Assembly (NCBI GenBank): GCA_030145305.1
Contig: JAQYVX010000011.1
Coordinates: forward strand, 1 to 64,000
Length of the DNA stretch: 64,000 nucleotides
Reading direction: 5' to 3'
From: Halarcobacter sp.
Lineage (GTDB): Bacteria; Campylobacterota; Campylobacteria; Campylobacterales; Arcobacteraceae
Part shown: one piece after another, positions 1 through 10,000 of the stretch
How the letters are laid out: each line of letters starts with the position of its first letter
Numbering within the stretch: position 1 is the stretch's first letter
Notes under the pieces: generated by a model
Databases searched by the model: none
What the model saw: only the letters and a program-made list of their open reading frames with translations
Told to the model about the DNA's origin: nothing
Translations under genes and position numbers: made by a program

Positions 1-35
1 TTTCATTTGTGGAAACGTAGGCCGCTGCCAGCTCT
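1..35 (+). rRNA. rrf: 5S ribosomal RNA, 3' end only
   Basis: The first ~35 bases match the conserved 3' end of bacterial 5S rRNA: GTGGAAACGTAGG, then CGCTGCCAG, equivalent to the E. coli segment GAGAGTAGG...CTGCCAGGC. Two intrinsic terminators follow directly, as expected at the end of an rRNA operon. The gene body lies upstream of the window. The exact 3' end is uncertain by a few bases. Confidence 0.75.
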
Positions 36-50
36 TGAGTATTGTTTCTC

Positions 51-70
51 AAAAAGATATTCATCTTTTT
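51..70 (+). terminator. Short intrinsic terminator after 5S rRNA
   Basis: Perfect 8-bp stem AAAAAGAT / ATCTTTTT with a 4-base loop (attc), about 16 bases after the end of the 5S sequence. Its right arm ends in five T. It is the first of two hairpins closing the rRNA operon. Confidence 0.6.
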
Positions 71-90
71 AAGGCACAGTTTTTACATAC

Positions 91-141
91 AAGCTTCATC
101 TAATCCAACCTTCCTGTTGGCTTACATGAAGCTTTTTTTTT
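91..141 (+). terminator. Long intrinsic terminator of the rRNA operon
   Basis: Long hairpin: outer stem AAGCTTCAT (91-99) with ATGAAGCTT (126-134), a C-C mismatch, then an inner stem TAATCCAAC (101-109) with GTTGGCTTA (116-124) containing one mismatch, loop of six bases. A run of nine T (133-141) follows. This is a strong Rho-independent terminator and separates the rRNA operon from the transporter gene. Confidence 0.8.
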
Positions 142-235
142 GCCCACTCTCTTCCCTCTTTGGGTTATTCTCTGGCTTACCTTTTTTAGCCCTTTTCATA
201 AAAACATGGGCTTCATTTTTATTAAAGGAATAACT

Positions 236-1684
236 TTGTTAAATAGCCATTTTTTTTTAAAAAAATTAATTAACTCTAGACCAAGATTTTCTATTAAACA
301 TGCTGTATCTCGATTTCTTTTCTCTTTTTTTCTTGCTTTAATTATTGGATTTATTCCAAGTTATGTAGGTTTAAGTGATGATGCAAGGTATATGCTTTTT
401 ATATTATCTTTTTCTTCATTATTATGGATGACTGAATCAATACCTGCTTTTGCAGTATCTTTTCTAATTATATCCCTTGAAATATTGTTTTTAGGTTTTC
501 ATGATTTTAATTTTGATACTAACTCAAAAGAGTGGTTGTATTATTTGAAATCGTGGTCTTCTCCTTTAATATTTTTATTTATTGCAGGGTTTATATTAGC
601 TATTGCGGCATCTAAAACAAAACTAGATATATGGTTAGCAAAAAAAGTGCTCTTTTATTTTGGGAATAAACCTCATAATATATTAACTGGCTTGATGTCT
701 ATTACTTTTGTATTATCAATGTTTATTTCAAACACTGCAACAACAGCTATGATGATGACAATGTTAATACCAATTTTGAATAATATGAAAAAAAATAATC
801 CTTTTCAAAAAGGTATTTTGCTAGCTATTGTAGTTGCAGCTAATATTGGAGGAATGGGAACAATTATAGGAACACCTCCAAATGCAATTGCTGTGGGTAT
901 TTTAGGAGATAATGCACCTTCATTTGTTTCGTGGATGATAAGGGCATTACCGCCAGCTATTTTATTAGTAGTTTTTTTAAGATTTCTAATATTAAAGCTA
1001 TATCCTTCAAATGAAGAGAATATAAATATAAGTAAAATTCAAAGTGTTTCACATTTTGATGATTCTACTACTACTTTTACTAAAGTTCCAACCATACCTA
1101 GTTGGAAAAAGAGTCTTGTTATTGGAATTTTTATAATTACAATATTATTATGGCTTACGGGACCTTTTCATCATATTCCTACTCCTGTTGTTTCTTTATT
1201 GCCAATTGTAATTTTTACTATCTTTGGTATTATTAATGCAGAAGATGTAAAAGAGATTCGATGGGATGTTATTATTTTAATAATTGGTGGATTATCATTA
1301 GGAGCAGGTGTTGAAAAAACGGGATTAGATACCTGGCTAGGTATGCAATTTGATATTAATGGTCTTAATATATATGTAATGGCATTAATTTTTTCAGCAT
1401 TTGTTATTCTAGTATCAAATTTTATGAGTAATACAGCTGCTACTAATATTATGTTGCCATTAATTGTTGCACTTGTCAGTTCTTTAGGAGATAGTGTAGT
1501 TTCTTTTATGGTTATTACAGTTGCATTATGTGCTTCTTGTGCAATGATATTGCCTGTTTCAACCCCTCCAAATGCAATTGCATTTGCTTCTGGTAAATTA
1601 AAGTCTAAAGATTTTATTATTATTGGGATTGTTGCAGCTTTTATAGGACCTTTATTTATTATAGGCTTATTAAGTATTTATTAA
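236..1684 (+). CDS. SLC13/DASS family anion (dicarboxylate) permease
   Basis: Inner-membrane symporter of the SLC13 (divalent anion:Na+) family, probably carrying di- or tricarboxylates with Na+; the substrate cannot be read from sequence. The two inverted halves each show a family signature pair: SNTATTAMM (about residue 164) with GTPPNAIAVG (about 215), and SNTAATN (about 396) with STPPNAIAFA (about 441). Ten or more hydrophobic segments span the 482 residues. I chose a TTG start at 236 because AAAGGAA lies just upstream; an in-frame ATG at 206 and a TTG at 140 are less likely, since 140 lies in the rRNA terminator. The next gene, a TonB-like protein, follows after 24 bp. Confidence 0.88.
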   Translation: MLNSHFFLKKLINSRPRFSIKHAVSRFLFSFFLALIIGFIPSYVGLSDDARYMLFILSFSSLLWMTESIPAFAVSFLIISLEILFLGFHDFNFDTNSKEWLYYLKSWSSPLIFLFIAGFILAIAASKTKLDIWLAKKVLFYFGNKPHNILTGLMSITFVLSMFISNTATTAMMMTMLIPILNNMKKNNPFQKGILLAIVVAANIGGMGTIIGTPPNAIAVGILGDNAPSFVSWMIRALPPAILLVVFLRFLILKLYPSNEENINISKIQSVSHFDDSTTTFTKVPTIPSWKKSLVIGIFIITILLWLTGPFHHIPTPVVSLLPIVIFTIFGIINAEDVKEIRWDVIILIIGGLSLGAGVEKTGLDTWLGMQFDINGLNIYVMALIFSAFVILVSNFMSNTAATNIMLPLIVALVSSLGDSVVSFMVITVALCASCAMILPVSTPPNAIAFASGKLKSKDFIIIGIVAAFIGPLFIIGLLSIY

Positions 1685-1708
1685 AAGAATAAATAGAAAG
1701 TTTTTAAC

Positions 1709-2365
1709 TTGAGTAAAATAACATTACTTTTTAGTTTAATTCTTGTACTTTTTTTACATTTTACAGTGCTTACTTTTTCTTATGAAAAAGAAAAGCCTGT
1801 AGAATTAAAACCAAAATATAATAAAATTTCAGTACAACTCTCTCAATTTAGAAAAATACCAGAAGAAAAAATTATTAAAACTCTTACATTGGATAAAAAA
1901 CTTAAAAAAATAATTAGAAAAAAACCAAAAATAGAAAAGAAAATATTTAAAAAACGTAAAAAGAAAATCATAAATAAAGAAATTCAAGAAAAAATAGAAA
2001 AGAAAGCTATAAAAAAAGAAACTAATATACTTCCTTCAAAATTATCAACTCAATTTTTGGAAAAAACTAATTATATTAAAGACAATTATTTACTAAATCT
2101 TAGAAAATCAATTGATAAAAACAAAAAATATCCCGCTACTTCAAAAAGGTTAAATGAAGAAGGCACCTCAATCGTATCTTTTAATGTATTAAAATCAGGG
2201 TTATTTCAAAATATCAAATTGACAAAATCTAGTGGAAAAAGAAGATTAGATAAAGCTGCAATTAATGCAGTGAGTAAAACTTACAAATTTAAACCTTTTA
2301 CAAAAGAGATAGAAGAGGACTTTTTAGATATTACTATCCCTATGAGATTTAGATTAATAAATTAA
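1709..2365 (+). CDS. TonB-like energy transducer protein
   Basis: 218 residues. The N-terminus has one hydrophobic anchor (about 5-24). A very Lys/Glu-rich periplasmic linker follows (about 50-110). The C-terminal domain (about 145-218) has the TonB pattern: YPATSKRLNEEG, VSFNVLKSG, then SSGKRRLDKAAINAV and YKFKPF. TonB proteins couple the ExbB/ExbD proton channel to outer-membrane receptors, but no exbB, exbD or receptor gene lies nearby. The start codon is TTG. It could equally be a TonB-C-terminal-domain paralogue with another partner. It follows the transporter by 24 bp and may be co-transcribed with it. Confidence 0.8.
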   Translation: MSKITLLFSLILVLFLHFTVLTFSYEKEKPVELKPKYNKISVQLSQFRKIPEEKIIKTLTLDKKLKKIIRKKPKIEKKIFKKRKKKIINKEIQEKIEKKAIKKETNILPSKLSTQFLEKTNYIKDNYLLNLRKSIDKNKKYPATSKRLNEEGTSIVSFNVLKSGLFQNIKLTKSSGKRRLDKAAINAVSKTYKFKPFTKEIEEDFLDITIPMRFRLIN

Positions 2366-2565
2366 AATAATAAACAAGATACTTTATTTGAATATTCTAA
2401 GACTTAGTATTTTAATATGGGAGATTTTACAGTAAAAAAATAGAATTTAAAGTTATAAAAAAAGAAACTATTTTAAACTATAATAATTGACAAAGAGCTT
2501 AACTTTAAGTAATTATAAAAATAAGATTTAGCTGATTGAGCGTTTAAAATAAGGAATTAATGGAA
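2366..2565. other. AT-rich intergenic region, nothing recognised
   Basis: About 200 bases between the TonB-like gene and the rpsU terminator. It is very A/T-rich with no ORF, tRNA or convincing hairpin that I can see. It probably only separates convergent genes. Confidence 0.5.
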
Positions 2566-2590
2566 TAAAAAAGCCCTATTTCTAGGGCTT
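2566..2590 (-). terminator. rpsU terminator
   Basis: Perfect 8-bp stem AAGCCCTA (2571-2578) / TAGGGCTT (2583-2590), loop tttc. On the minus strand the stem is followed by a T run (complement of AAAAAA at 2567-2572), 21 bases after the rpsU stop. Confidence 0.85.
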
Positions 2591-2610
2591 TGGATAAGAA
2601 TTGTGAATTA

Positions 2611-2823
2611 CTACAGTCTAGATTCGTATCTTCTAAGCATGTATAATCTCTTAAGCATTTTCTTTCTAGCGTTAATTTTTTGTTTTTTTCTGATCTCTGT
2701 CATTGGTTCAAAAAATCTTCTAGCTCTAGTTTCAGTAACAATTAGATTTCTATCACATTGTTTCTTAAAACGTCTGTATGCTTCGTCAAAAGATTCACTA
2801 TCTTTTACTTTAATGCCTGGCAT
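2611..2823 (-). CDS. rpsU: 30S ribosomal protein S21
   Basis: 70 residues, the usual length for S21, with the basic profile of the family: [21 protein letters not shown] at the N-terminus, then RARRFFEP and [17 protein letters not shown]21 joins the 30S platform near the anti-Shine-Dalgarno region of 16S rRNA. It is a single-gene unit with its own terminator and is convergent with the TonB-like gene. The ATG start has an AGGGTGAA-type ribosome site upstream on the minus strand. Confidence 0.95.
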   Translation of the reverse strand: MPGIKVKDSESFDEAYRRFKKQCDRNLIVTETRARRFFEPMTEIRKKQKINARKKMLKRLYMLRRYESRL

Positions 2824-2906
2824 GTAAAGTTCACCCTCTTTCTTTTTAAATTTGAACTTGCATTATATTTAAAGTTTACTTAATTCCAATTTAATTAAAG
2901 AAAAGT

Positions 2907-2912
2907 TATAAT
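2907..2912 (+). promoter_or_regulatory. Putative -10 box for moaC
   Basis: TATAAT hexamer 27 bases before the moaC start in a T/A-rich context. There is no clear -35 element, which is common for Campylobacterota sigma-70 promoters. Assigned from sequence only. Confidence 0.45.
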
Positions 2913-2938
2913 GAAGAAGATAATAAAAAGGTTTTGCT

Positions 2939-3409
2939 TTGGATTTAACACATTTAGATGAGAATGATAGACCAAAAATGGTAGATGTTTCAGAAAAAAA
3001 TGATACTACAAGAGTAGCACTTGCTTCTGGAAAAATAAGTATGAGCCAAGAGGCTTTTGATGCAATTATGGGAAATAGTACTAAAAAAGGTCCTGTAATT
3101 CAAACAGCAGTTATAGCTGCAATTATGGGAGTAAAGAAGACAAGTGATTTGATTCCTATGTGTCATCCTTTACTACTTAGTGGTATAAATTGTGATGTAG
3201 AAGAGTTACCACAACTTCCTGGTTTCAAGCTCTTTGTAACTGCAAAATTAAAGGGACAAACGGGAGTTGAGATGGAAGCTTTAACAGGAGTTTCTGTTGG
3301 GCTTCTTACTATTTATGATATGGTGAAAGCTATTGATAAATCAATGATAATTTCTGACGTTCAATTAGAAAAAAAGAGTGGTGGAAAGAGTGGAGATTTT
3401 GTAAGATGA
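2939..3409 (+). CDS. moaC: Cyclic pyranopterin monophosphate synthase MoaC
   Basis: 156 residues, full length. MoaC converts the MoaA product to cyclic pyranopterin monophosphate in molybdenum cofactor synthesis. Family motifs are intact: [14 protein letters not shown] near the N-terminus, MCHPLLL in the middle, [18 protein letters not shown] and a Lys-rich C-terminus ending [10 protein letters not shown]. The start is TTG with AAAAGG upstream. The stop overlaps the next gene by ATGA, so the two are translationally coupled. Other moa genes are not in the window. Confidence 0.96.
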   Translation: MDLTHLDENDRPKMVDVSEKNDTTRVALASGKISMSQEAFDAIMGNSTKKGPVIQTAVIAAIMGVKKTSDLIPMCHPLLLSGINCDVEELPQLPGFKLFVTAKLKGQTGVEMEALTGVSVGLLTIYDMVKAIDKSMIISDVQLEKKSGGKSGDFVR

Positions 3410-3669
3410 TTGATTTAAATCAACACAAGCTTGAATTAGATTATCCGTGTTCTTGGAAATATAAAATTGTAATACTTGAAAGCGTAAATATTAAATATAT
3501 TTCAAAAGATGTATTTGGAGAAAGAGACCATAAAGTAAAAGAGTCTAACGTAAGTAAAAAAGGGAAGTTCAAGAGTTATTCTGTCGAATTAATTGTTCAT
3601 AATGAAGACGATAGAAAAGAAATATATAAAGTCTTAGGTGAGCACAAAGAAATAAAAATGGTACTTTAA
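3406..3669 (+). CDS. DUF493 (YbeD-like) family protein
   Basis: 87 residues. The pattern fits the small DUF493/YbeD family with its ferredoxin-like fold: [12 protein letters not shown], a short insert, [36 protein letters not shown]. No enzymatic residues are evident, and the family has a suspected regulatory (ACT-like) role. It overlaps moaC by four bases (ATGA) and the next gene starts 5 bases after it, so all three are likely one transcript. Confidence 0.85.
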   Translation: MIDLNQHKLELDYPCSWKYKIVILESVNIKYISKDVFGERDHKVKESNVSKKGKFKSYSVELIVHNEDDRKEIYKVLGEHKEIKMVL

Positions 3670-3674
3670 AGTAT

Positions 3675-4616
3675 ATGAAAAGAAGGACTTTTTTAAAATA
3701 TACAAGTACTTCAATACTTTTTCCTAGTATTGTTGCATCTTTAAATGCTAGTGAATATACAACTGTTGAAAAGCAGCTTTTCCCTACAAATTTTTTTACT
3801 AATGCTTTTGAAGTAGAAGAAAAAAAGATCTTAGACAATAAAGATGAAGTGGAAGAAAATATTAATGAAAGTATTAGTGCAAATAGTAGCGAAGAAATTA
3901 CTAATACTGTAAAAGTTGAAAAAAAAATAAAAAAAGAACTTCTTAACGGTGACGCTTTTATTGAAGAAAAATATATTCAAGAATTTATCTCTGTAAGAGA
4001 AAAGTTAAAACTTGTTCAAAGACATATTGGTTATGGTAACTTTAATATTTTAGGCTTTGACGATATGTTAAAAATTGTGAAGAGTTCTTCAAATATTAAT
4101 GACTTTACAAAAGAAGAACTAAGTTTTTTCGAGTTCTTATTTTATTATAATCCTTCTTATCATGGTTTTTTTGGAGAAAGAATATCTCAAAATATTACCG
4201 AAACAATAAATAAAAATGATGTTGTAAAAATTCCTCATACAGGTCATTATTTATTTAAAGGAGAAGCTGAGCATACTTATTCAAAGATGTGTGAGGATAT
4301 TGGAAGTTCTTTAACTTTGACTTCTGGAGTAAGAAGTATTGTAAAGCAAACAAAACTCTTTTTGGATAAGCTAGATTCCGTAGATGGAAATTTGAGTATT
4401 GCGTCAAAATCACTAGCGCCACCTGCTTATACTTATCATACAATTTCAGATTTTGATGTGGGTAAAAAAGGCTTTGGATATGCAAATTTTACATCTAGGT
4501 TTGCTCTAACTCAAGAGTTTATAAAAATGAGAAAATTAAAATATATAGATATGAGATATACAATCAACAATAAGGATGGAGTAAGGTATGAACCTTGGCA
4601 TGTTAAAATTATTTAG
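3675..4616 (+). CDS. Tat-exported M15-type D,D-carboxypeptidase-like protein
   Basis: 313 residues with a twin-arginine signal (MKRRTFLKYTS plus a hydrophobic stretch ending in ASLNASE). The C-terminal half carries the M15/VanY zinc peptidase signature: His255 and Asp259/Asp261 in HTISDFD, and Glu306-x-x-His309 in EPWH. Residues 40-105 are acidic and low-complexity, probably a linker. M15 enzymes trim D-Ala or peptide cross-links in periplasmic murein. The gene overlaps the following M99 carboxypeptidase gene by 29 bp, pointing to joint peptidoglycan tailoring. The exact bond cleaved is not readable. Confidence 0.82.
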   Translation: MKRRTFLKYTSTSILFPSIVASLNASEYTTVEKQLFPTNFFTNAFEVEEKKILDNKDEVEENINESISANSSEEITNTVKVEKKIKKELLNGDAFIEEKYIQEFISVREKLKLVQRHIGYGNFNILGFDDMLKIVKSSSNINDFTKEELSFFEFLFYYNPSYHGFFGERISQNITETINKNDVVKIPHTGHYLFKGEAEHTYSKMCEDIGSSLTLTSGVRSIVKQTKLFLDKLDSVDGNLSIASKSLAPPAYTYHTISDFDVGKKGFGYANFTSRFALTQEFIKMRKLKYIDMRYTINNKDGVRYEPWHVKII

Positions 4617-5970
4617 ACTACTAATATTGAGTTTTTTAATTCAAAATCTTTTTGCAAATACTCAGAGTTTTGAATTTGACTTTATTAAAAAAGGTATTCA
4701 AGATAATAATACACTTTTAATTGTAGGTGGAATTCAAGGTGATGAGCCTGGTGCTTTTATGGCAGCATCACTTATTGCAACGCATTATAAAATTACAAAA
4801 GGTTCTGTTTGGATTGTTCCAAATTTAAATTTTTATTCAATAATTAAAAGGTCACGTGGGCCTTTTGGTGATATGAATAGAAAATTTGCAGCATTATCCC
4901 CAAACGATCCAGACTACAATTCAATACAAAGAATTAAAAAATATATTAAAGCTCCTGAAGTTAAAATAATTTTGAACTTACATGATGGAAGTGGTTTTTA
5001 TAGAGAAGAGTTTGTAGATTGGACTCACTCACCAAATAGATGGGGACAAAGTTCAATTATTGACCAAAGTAGCTTAAATATTGAGGCTTATGGAAATCTT
5101 GAAGAAATTTCAACAGAAGTTTGTGAACATGTAAATAATAATTTAATAAAACCAAAACACTATTATAGTATTAAAAATACTCATACAAAACTTGGTGATA
5201 AAGAGATGGAAAAGACTTTAACTTATTATGCAATAAACAATGGAAAAGCAGCTTTTGGGAATGAAGCTAGTAAGTCCTTACCTTTACATGAGCGGACTTA
5301 TTACCATCTCCTTGCCTTAGAAAAATACATGGGTATTATGGGGATTGAATTTAAAAGAAAATTTGAATTAAATGAATTATCTGTAAAAAATGTTATAGAT
5401 AATGATATTTATATCTCTTTTTATGATGAAAAAATCCAATTGCCGCTAAGTGAAATAAGAAATATTTTGAGATACTTTCCTATAAAAAAAGATGGTACTT
5501 TAGAATTTACACCTTCAAACCCTTTAATGACAGTTATAAAGAAGAATGGTACTTATATGATTCATTATGGAAATAGAAAACTTGCAAATTTAAAACCTGA
5601 TTATTTAGAACTTCATACTGAAGAAAAAATAATTTCAATGAATATTGATGGTAAAGAACGAAATGTTAACTTAGGTTCTATTATTGATGTTGAAGAAAGT
5701 TTTGAAGTTAATCCTATCGAAAATATTAGAGTAAATGTTATTGGTTTTGTTCAAAAAGGGAAAAGAAATGAATCTGGAATTAAAGTTAAAAAAGAAAAGA
5801 TTCAAAAAAGATATTCTATAGATAGAAATGGAAATATTTTTAGAGTAGAGTTTTATAGAGATAATAAATTTGCTGGAATGGTATTAGTGAATTTTAATAA
5901 AAATAAGAAACTAAATAAAACTTCTTCGGTAGTTTTTTCTAAGAAAAAAAGTACTATAGCTAAATTATAG
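4588..5970 (+). CDS. Peptidoglycan D,L-carboxypeptidase, Csd4/Pgp1 (M99) family
   Basis: 460 residues. Sec signal peptide (about 5-23), then the M99 carboxypeptidase domain. Zinc ligands follow the Csd4 pattern with Gln replacing the usual His: GGIQGDEPG gives Gln50 and Glu53, and NLHDGSG gives His132. The Gln-to-His spacing of 82 equals that reported for H. pylori Csd4 (46 and 128). The C-terminal part (about 255-460) corresponds to the extra beta-rich domains of Csd4. Such enzymes remove meso-DAP from tripeptides and determine helical or curved cell shape. I chose the ATG at 4588 (GGAG six bases upstream); ATG 4600 is an alternative. It is coupled to the upstream M15-like gene. Confidence 0.9.
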   Translation: MNLGMLKLFRLLILSFLIQNLFANTQSFEFDFIKKGIQDNNTLLIVGGIQGDEPGAFMAASLIATHYKITKGSVWIVPNLNFYSIIKRSRGPFGDMNRKFAALSPNDPDYNSIQRIKKYIKAPEVKIILNLHDGSGFYREEFVDWTHSPNRWGQSSIIDQSSLNIEAYGNLEEISTEVCEHVNNNLIKPKHYYSIKNTHTKLGDKEMEKTLTYYAINNGKAAFGNEASKSLPLHERTYYHLLALEKYMGIMGIEFKRKFELNELSVKNVIDNDIYISFYDEKIQLPLSEIRNILRYFPIKKDGTLEFTPSNPLMTVIKKNGTYMIHYGNRKLANLKPDYLELHTEEKIISMNIDGKERNVNLGSIIDVEESFEVNPIENIRVNVIGFVQKGKRNESGIKVKKEKIQKRYSIDRNGNIFRVEFYRDNKFAGMVLVNFNKNKKLNKTSSVVFSKKKSTIAKL

Positions 5971-5999
5971 TAACTCTTTTTCTTGAGTTTTAGTCTATG

Positions 6000-6257
6000 C
6001 TAATCAATAAGCTCTTTTTTGATTTTTTCTTGATTTAATTTTTTACAAGCAGTTTTATATATTTCTTCAATTCTTTCTTCTTCATCATGAACAAGCTCTT
6101 TAATTTCTTCGATACTTTTTCCAGATTCTCTTGCAAAATATACTTTGTACTCTTTTTTAGTAAACTTTCTTTTTAAAACCTCAATTAATTCATCTTCTTC
6201 TTTTAGTGTTCCCACAAGTTTATCAATTGTTGATAGTAACGATTTTTCTATATTCAT
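6000..6257 (-). CDS. Small protein resembling a sigma region 4 helix-turn-helix
   Basis: 85 charged residues, unnamed. Residues 30-80 (FTKKEYKVYFARESGKSIEEI, then a second helix and EERIEEIYKTACKKLNQ) follow the spacing of sigma-70 region 4: LT-x-E...VF-RY..G.S..EIA..., then ER-V-.-IE..A..KL. It may be an HTH protein, but the recognition helix is acidic (HDEEERIEE), so DNA binding is uncertain. It starts two bases after surE stops and is probably the last gene of dnaE-surE-ORF. No function is assigned. Confidence 0.6.
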   Translation of the reverse strand: MNIEKSLLSTIDKLVGTLKEEDELIEVLKRKFTKKEYKVYFARESGKSIEEIKELVHDEEERIEEIYKTACKKLNQEKIKKELID

Positions 6258-6259
6258 TT

Positions 6260-7051
6260 TTATTTTTCCTTTATCCAGTTGTTTAATTTTTCTATATCTT
6301 CGTATGATGTTAAATCTAACATTATAGGTGTAATTGAAACATAATTTGCCTTTATAGCTTCAAAATCACAATCTTTATCTTTACTCTCTTGCCAAATAAG
6401 AGGATGTAACCCAATCCAGTAAAACTCTTCGCCTCTTGGATTTAAATGCCTATGGGTATCATTTCCATACTCTCTAAAGCCTGCTTTAGTGATTTTTATT
6501 CCTTTACAATCTTTTATTTGTACGGGAGGTATATTTATATTCAAAAATCTTCTTTTAGGAAGGGGAAATTCTCCTTCTAAAATTTGCCTAGCAACATCGG
6601 CAATAGTTTTTCTAGCAAGTTCAAAATTCCAATTATCATTTATATCTTGACATTTATTTTTACATACTTGAGAAATAGCAATTGCTGGAATCCCTTGTAA
6701 AACTGCTTCCATAGCTCCTGCTGCTGTTCCACTATATGTTATATCTTCTCCCATATTAGCGCCTATATTAATTCCACTAATAACTAAATCAGGAAGATAA
6801 CCTTCTTTAAAAAGATTATTTAAAGAGATAAATATACAATCAGTTGGGGTGCCATCATCTATTTTATAAAAATCATCATCTACGCTTTTTAGTCTTAATG
6901 GTTTATCCAGAGTTAAGGAGTGACCACAAGCTGATTTATTTCTTGCTGGTGCTACTACAATGATTTTTGCTAGAGGAGAAAGAGCTTTAACCAAGGCTTT
7001 TAATCCAATGGCATCAAACCCATCATCATTTGTTAATAAAATTTGTTTCAT
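6260..7051 (-). CDS. surE: 5'/3'-nucleotidase SurE
   Basis: 263 residues, usual length. SurE is a metal-dependent nucleoside monophosphate phosphatase. The N-terminal motif ILLTNDDGFDAIGL holds the metal-binding Asp pair. VVAPARNKSACGHSLT provides the conserved Ser/Asn region, and VISGINIGANMGEDITYSGTAAGAMEA is the family signature, with a proline-containing C-terminal domain after it. The start overlaps the dnaE stop by four bases (ATGA on the minus strand), so the genes are coupled. Confidence 0.96.
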   Translation of the reverse strand: MKQILLTNDDGFDAIGLKALVKALSPLAKIIVVAPARNKSACGHSLTLDKPLRLKSVDDDFYKIDDGTPTDCIFISLNNLFKEGYLPDLVISGINIGANMGEDITYSGTAAGAMEAVLQGIPAIAISQVCKNKCQDINDNWNFELARKTIADVARQILEGEFPLPKRRFLNINIPPVQIKDCKGIKITKAGFREYGNDTHRHLNPRGEEFYWIGLHPLIWQESKDKDCDFEAIKANYVSITPIMLDLTSYEDIEKLNNWIKEK

Positions 7052-10000
7052 GCTACTATATACGCTCCTTCTACTTGACCTATTAATTTTTCAATATTTG
7101 TATTTACTTTAAATCCTGTTTCTAATTCAATATCCGCAAGTTTTGATTTAATCAAGAGTTTTAACTCTCTTTTACCTTGATTGTGTGCAATTATTTCAAA
7201 AAGTTTATAAACAATAGTATCTTGATTTGAAAAAGGAAGTGCAACTGTCATTGGTGGTTCTTCAACTGCTTTTTGTTTTGTTTTTATTTTTTCTTTTCTA
7301 GCATCTCTTAAACTTTCAATTTTTAAAATATTCATTCTTGTAAAATTCTCATCTTTAGAAATTCTTACTTTAAAAGCGATTGGTTCAGAATCACTAGGAT
7401 TTTTTAAATCAACTCCAAAATCTTCTTCAAGTTCTTTTATTCTATTTTCGAAAAGCATAAGTTCGATATTTCCATGTAAATCCATAATTGAGGCAATAGC
7501 AAACTTATTTCCTTTTTTAGAGATTTTTTGTACGATAGTTTCAACTTTTCCTACAAAAAGTGCTTGAGAACCATCATCTAGTTCATCTATTTCTGAAGAT
7601 AAAGTATATTTGATTTGTTCTAATTGTTCTCTATATTCATCCAAAGGATGTCCTGAGACATAAAATCCAAGTGAAGCTTTTTCAAATTCTAGAATCTCTT
7701 TTGCACTAAACTCTTCCATATGTTCAAGTTCAATTTCACTTCTAGTCATTTCTTCAGAATCTCCAAATAAAGAACCAGTAGCTTGCTTTCTCATTTTCAT
7801 GGCATCGCCAACAGCTTCACTAATTCTTTCTATTTGTTCTAAGAGTGATTTTCTTGAATAACCAAAGTTGTCAAAAGCTCCTGCTTTTGTTAAGGATTCG
7901 ATTACTCTTTTATTTACTTTACTTCCATCTATTCTTGAAATAAAATCTGATAAATCTTTAAAGTTACCATCTTCTTTTCTAGCTTGTAAGATTGATTTAA
8001 TTGCAACATCACCTGCACCTTTAATGGCACCCATTCCAAACATTACAACTTCTTTTTCATCAATAACAGTAGGAGCAAAAACAAGGTCTGATTTATTTAT
8101 ATCAGGTGAGAATAAGTCAAGTCCTAGTCTTTTTACTTCATCTACATATTTTACAACTTTATCAGTATTATCTTTTTCTAAAGTTAGTAGTGCTGACATA
8201 AACTCTGAAGGATAATATTTTTTTAAATAAGAAGTATAGAAAGTAACAAGGGCATAAGCTGCTGAATGGGATTTATTAAATCCATAACCAGCAAATTTAA
8301 CAATAAGGTCGAAAAGTTCTTCACAATGACTTCTTACATAACCTTTTTTTACTCCACCATCAGCAAACTCACCTTTTAATCTATCCATCTCTGCAACAAT
8401 TTTTTTACCCATCGCTCGTCTAACTAAGTCGGCTTCTCCTAGTGAAAAGCCTCCAATAGTTTGTACAATCTGCATAACTTGCTCTTGATAAACAATAACA
8501 CCATATGTTGGCTCTAGTATTGGTCTTAAGGGAGCATCAAATTCATCATAAAAGTAATCAATTTTTGCGCGACCGTGCTTTCTATCAATAAAGTCATCAA
8601 GCATTCCTGACTCCATTGGTCCTGGTCTATATAAAGCTAGAACGGCGATAATATCTTCAAAATTATCTGGTTTTAGTCTTTTACATAAATCTTGCATACC
8701 ATCTGATTCTATTTGAAATAATCCAATTGTATTTCCTGTTTGAATTAGGTCATAAACACCTTTATCATTTACATCTGCTGTAAGGAAATCTATTCTTTTA
8801 CCATGTCTTTTTTCAATAAGTTTTAAACCCTCTTCAATAACAGTTAGGGTCTTAAGACCTAAGAAGTCAAATTTAATTAAATCCACATCTTCAACATATT
8901 TACCATTGTATTGAGTTGCTAGAGTATCTAATCCACTTGGTTTAAAAAGTGGAGTTTTATTCCATAAAGGTTCATTTGAAATTACAACACCAGCGGCGTG
9001 TGTTCCTGCATTTCTATTAAGTCCTTCTAATGCTAGGGCATATTCCCAAACTCGGGCTGCTTGTGGATCTGAATCACACAGCTCTTTTATTTTTGGTTCT
9101 TTTTCATAAGATTTTGTTAAATCAATTCCCAACTCATCAGGAATAAGTTTTGCCATTGCGTCAGCTCTTGAATAAGGCATATCAAGAACACGTGCTACAT
9201 CCCTGATTACTCCTTTTGCAAGTAATTTACCAAAGGTAATAATTTGTGCAACATTGGCTCGTCCATATTGTTCAACAACATAATCAATAATCTCTCCACG
9301 TCTTGCTTGACAGAAATCCATATCAATATCTGGCATAGATATTCTTTCAGGATTTAGAAATCTCTCAAAAAGTAATCCATAGGGCATTGGGTCAATATCC
9401 GTAATTTCAAGTGAAAAGGCTACAAGTGAACCAGCAGCTGAACCCCGTCCTGGACCTACCGGAATTTTCATTTGTTTTGCAACAATAACGAAGTCCCAAA
9501 CAATTAACATATATCCTGGGAATTTCATATTATTAATAATATCAATCTCAACTTGCAATCTTTCTTTATATTCTTGATGCTTCGAAGAGTCAACTATTTG
9601 AAGTCTTTTTTCTAAACCTTTCCAACACTCATGAATAAATAATACTTTATCATTTTCAAGTGAATATTCTAGTTCAGGTTCTGGAAGTTGTAGATTATCA
9701 GGTTCTGATTTTTGTCTTGTAAATTTGAAGTTTGGAGGAGTAGGGTCTCCTAGTTTTATTTCTAAATTACATTTATCTGAAATCTCTTGTGTAGCTTCTA
9801 TGGCTTCTGGAATATCTGCATATAGTTTTGCAATTTGTTCTGGTGATTTTAAATAAAATTCATGAACACTATGTCTTAATCTATTTGGATCATCATAAAG
9901 TTTATTCATGGCAATACACATAAATGCTTCATGTGCATCGGCATCTTTTTGGTTTAAGTAGTGAGTATCATTTGTAGCTACTACTTTTATTCCAGTTTCT

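Noticed and set aside
42-233. Possible 63-residue protein starting in the rRNA 3' region
   Set aside because: It spans both rRNA terminator hairpins, has no RBS and no protein-like pattern; it is non-coding.
7868-8215. Open frame antisense to dnaE
   Set aside because: No RBS, composition mirrors the dnaE codons, and dnaE is intact on the other strand.
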